Shown piece by piece: positions 5,674 through 5,883 of a stretch of DNA of 5,883 nucleotides. Location of the stretch: assembly GCA_035560415.1 (NCBI GenBank), contig DATMZG010000097.1, positions 1 to 5,883 on the forward strand, given 5' to 3'. The position numbers and the translations under genes were made by a program. The stretch is from DATMXT01 sp035560415 (GTDB lineage: Bacteria > Bacillota > Clostridia > Oscillospirales > Feifaniaceae). Position 1 is the stretch's first letter; the number at the start of each line of letters is the position of its first letter. The notes under the pieces were generated by a model. It worked only from the letters and a program-made list of their open reading frames with translations, was not told where the DNA came from and searched no databases.

Positions 5674-5747
5674 GCAGGAACATTTTTTTGCGCTTTTCGT
5701 TTGCCCACTTTTCTCACACAGGATGTGCCCGAAAACAAAGCAGCTTT

Positions 5748-5765
5748 TTAAAGACCGTTCTTTAA
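5748..5765 (+). terminator. AT-rich hairpin with T-run, possible weak terminator
   Basis: TTAAAGA (5748-5754) and TCTTTAA (5759-5765) pair around CCGT and are followed on the plus strand by five T (5766-5770). The stem is weak and AT-rich, and no plus-strand gene is known to need it. On the minus strand it lies 36 nt after the stop of the possible partial gene but lacks a T-run there. Confidence 0.3.
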
Positions 5766-5800
5766 TTTTTGCCGAATGGCTTCAAAGTCGTTTTATATTT

Positions 5801-5883
5801 TTATATGTAGCAATCATGCGTTTTCAGGGGAATTTTTCCAATCTCTTTGCCGTAAATGTCCGCATCCTCGCAAAGCGAGAAGT
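5801..5883 (-). CDS. Possible C-terminal fragment of an unrecognised gene
   Basis: Reading in from the right edge on the minus strand, one frame gives 26 residues ending DADIYGKEIGKIPLKTHDCYI and then TAA at 5803-5801. The peptide has ordinary protein composition, and base composition rises in GC compared with the AT-rich stretch to its left, as expected at a gene end. No family is recognised from so few residues. The plus strand is also open across this stretch, so the call is weak. If real, the gene lies upstream of the SLH gene on the same strand, separated by an intergenic region of about 300 bp with its own promoter. Confidence 0.35.
   Translation of the reverse strand, partial: FSLCEDADIYGKEIGKIPLKTHDCYI

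Noticed and set aside
5661..5690. Plus-strand TTGACA at 5661 as a promoter -35
   Set aside because: No TATAAT-like hexamer occurs 16-18 nt downstream; that position is a run of T.
5867..5879. CTCGC-AAA-GCGAG hairpin at the right edge
   Set aside because: A 5-bp stem with a 3-nt loop and no T-run, lying inside the possible coding tail; not distinguishable from chance.
5648..5883. Plus-strand ORF open from ATG 5648 (or ATG 5723) to the window edge
   Set aside because: Neither ATG has a ribosome binding site, most of it lies in AT-rich DNA where the Phe/Leu-rich product looks non-coding, and a hairpin with T-run interrupts it. It could be revisited if the sequence beyond the edge supports it.

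Overview
The window reads as a chromosomal segment from a GC-rich Gram-positive anaerobe of the Clostridia, most likely an Oscillospiraceae-type gut bacterium. The basis is a secreted protein with N-terminal S-layer homology (SLH) repeats, a PduL-type phosphotransacylase, strong AGGAGG ribosome binding sites, non-ATG starts (TTG, GTG) and sigma-A-like promoters. The taxon is an inference; no rRNA, tRNA, CRISPR array, insertion sequence or phage gene is visible.

Layout, left to right. Bases 32-607 (+) encode a small integral membrane protein with a degenerate PAP2-phosphatase signature. It converges on a minus-strand block, and a strong hairpin (634-659) lies between the two. The minus-strand block, in transcription order from the right, is: a possible C-terminal gene fragment (5801-5883); an AT-rich regulatory region (about 5563-5800); a 953-residue SLH-domain surface protein (5497-2636) with a good promoter, a structured leader and a perfect Shine-Dalgarno; two tandem terminators (2605-2541), partly made of a 34-bp imperfect duplication; a new promoter (2514-2486); pduL (2446-1874, TTG start); and, 79 bp further on, an AspT/YidE-type transporter (1794-682, GTG start).

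Functionally there are three units. The SLH gene looks like a highly expressed envelope-layer gene, insulated at both ends. The pduL-transporter pair probably forms a two-gene operon linking acyl-CoA/acyl-phosphate exchange to export or exchange of an organic or amino acid; the substrate is not readable from sequence. The PAP2-like gene is separate and may act on a lipid phosphate, although a key arginine is missing.

I see no radically new multi-gene system. The most interesting signals are the SLH leader, in which the predicted 5' end of the mRNA folds back to just before an A-run and the Shine-Dalgarno; the complete absence of TTA, CTA and TCA from 944 consecutive SLH codons, which creates a spurious antisense ORF of about 950 codons; the pairing of a stand-alone PduL with a minimal AspT-type carrier; and the duplicated terminator module.
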